Shown: piece after piece, positions 28,802 to 28,872 of the stretch
Layout: every line of letters starts with the position of its first letter
Position numbering within the stretch: the stretch's first letter is position 1
Assembly (NCBI GenBank): GCA_964474185.1
Contig: CAYYRI010000001.1
Location: 1-28,872 of the forward strand
Direction: 5' to 3'
DNA from: CAYYRI01 sp964474185
Lineage (GTDB): Bacteria > Patescibacteriota > Minisyncoccia > Minisyncoccales > RBG-13-42-11
Length of the DNA: 28,872 nucleotides
Program-made: the position numbers and the translations under genes
Notes under the pieces: generated by a model
Database searches by the model: none
Told to the model about the DNA's origin: nothing
What the model saw: only the letters and a program-made list of their open reading frames with translations

Positions 28802-28872
28802 ATGCCGGAATTTTTATCTTTAAAACCAAAAGCTTTCGGACTCGATATTTCCGATTTGTCATTAAAGGTAAT
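28802..28872 (+). CDS. pilM: PilM-like pilus protein, N-terminus only
   Basis: The frame runs off the right edge after 23 residues: MPEFLSLKPKAFGLDISDLS. The FGLDIS motif is the first phosphate-binding strand of the actin-like ATPase PilM, and PilM normally follows the prepilins or starts the pilMNO group. It begins 12 nt after the previous stop. With so little sequence the call rests on this motif and on position. Confidence 0.7.
   Translation, partial: MPEFLSLKPKAFGLDISDLSLKV

Noticed and set aside
1..28872. CRISPR array
   Set aside because: Repeats are palindromic and scattered, with no regular spacing, and no cas genes are present.
1..28872. Recoded TGA (Gly, as in SR1/Gracilibacteria)
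   Set aside because: TGA ends nusA, clpP, the response regulator and a prepilin gene at the expected protein ends, with no in-frame TGA in conserved regions.

Overview
The window reads as a chromosomal segment of a Candidate Phyla Radiation (Patescibacteria) bacterium, most like a Parcubacteria-type genome. The grounds are compact genes with frequent ATGA overlaps, few Shine-Dalgarno sequences, mostly CCA-less tRNA genes, and a type IV pilus/competence operon (pilB-pilC-prepilins-pilM). Small two-helix pilin-like membrane proteins, one of them behind a fibronectin III domain, and a four-helix-bundle cassette also fit. TGA acts as a normal stop (nusA, clpP, response regulator, a prepilin), so the recoded SR1/Gracilibacteria code does not apply. 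The lineage is an inference.

Layout. 1-1000: the tail of an unknown gene, a terminator, and a HicBA-type toxin-antitoxin pair on the minus strand. 1000-5900 (minus strand): tRNA-Lys, rpsO, a NYN-domain protein, pnp, a membrane-anchored unknown protein and a DksA/TraR-type zinc-finger protein. A scrap of a yifB/comM-like gene lies beside the last of these. 5900-8530: a pilin-like membrane protein and tRNA-Arg (minus), then cca and tRNA-Pro/tRNA-Ala (plus). 8524-11286: one 920-codon reading frame joining PlsY, FakA (DAK2) and FakB (DegV), i.e. fatty-acid binding, fatty-acid phosphorylation and acyl transfer to glycerol-3-phosphate in one chain. 11482-15668: nusA split by a LAGLIDADG intein, overlapping a proton-pumping pyrophosphatase gene. 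15848-20000: clpP, a PKD-domain protein, an FN3/pilin-like protein and RNase Y. 20063-20354: a rearranged tRNA cluster. 20508-28872: histidine kinase, response regulator, then pilB, pilC, four pseudopilins and the start of pilM. The pilus operon is interrupted by a small two-gene cassette with inverted-repeat ends.

The most unusual feature is the amount of hairpin-forming repeat DNA. A modular element, a perfect palindrome whose sequence varies from copy to copy followed by a GC-rich tail, occurs in frame inside pnp and up to four times inside the PlsY-FakA-FakB gene. It also occurs between genes and beside promoters, and a similar hairpin replaces the anticodon arm of a tRNA-like sequence. 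Two longer foldback families (about 75-140 nt) are each present twice, several copies sitting in the leaders of nusA, rny, dksA-like and pilB. The leading candidates for new biology are the fused acyl-phosphate pathway, the in-frame palindromes, the NusA intein, the paired structured leaders and the disrupted tRNA cluster. No database search, folding or alignment software was used; family names rest on motifs read by eye.
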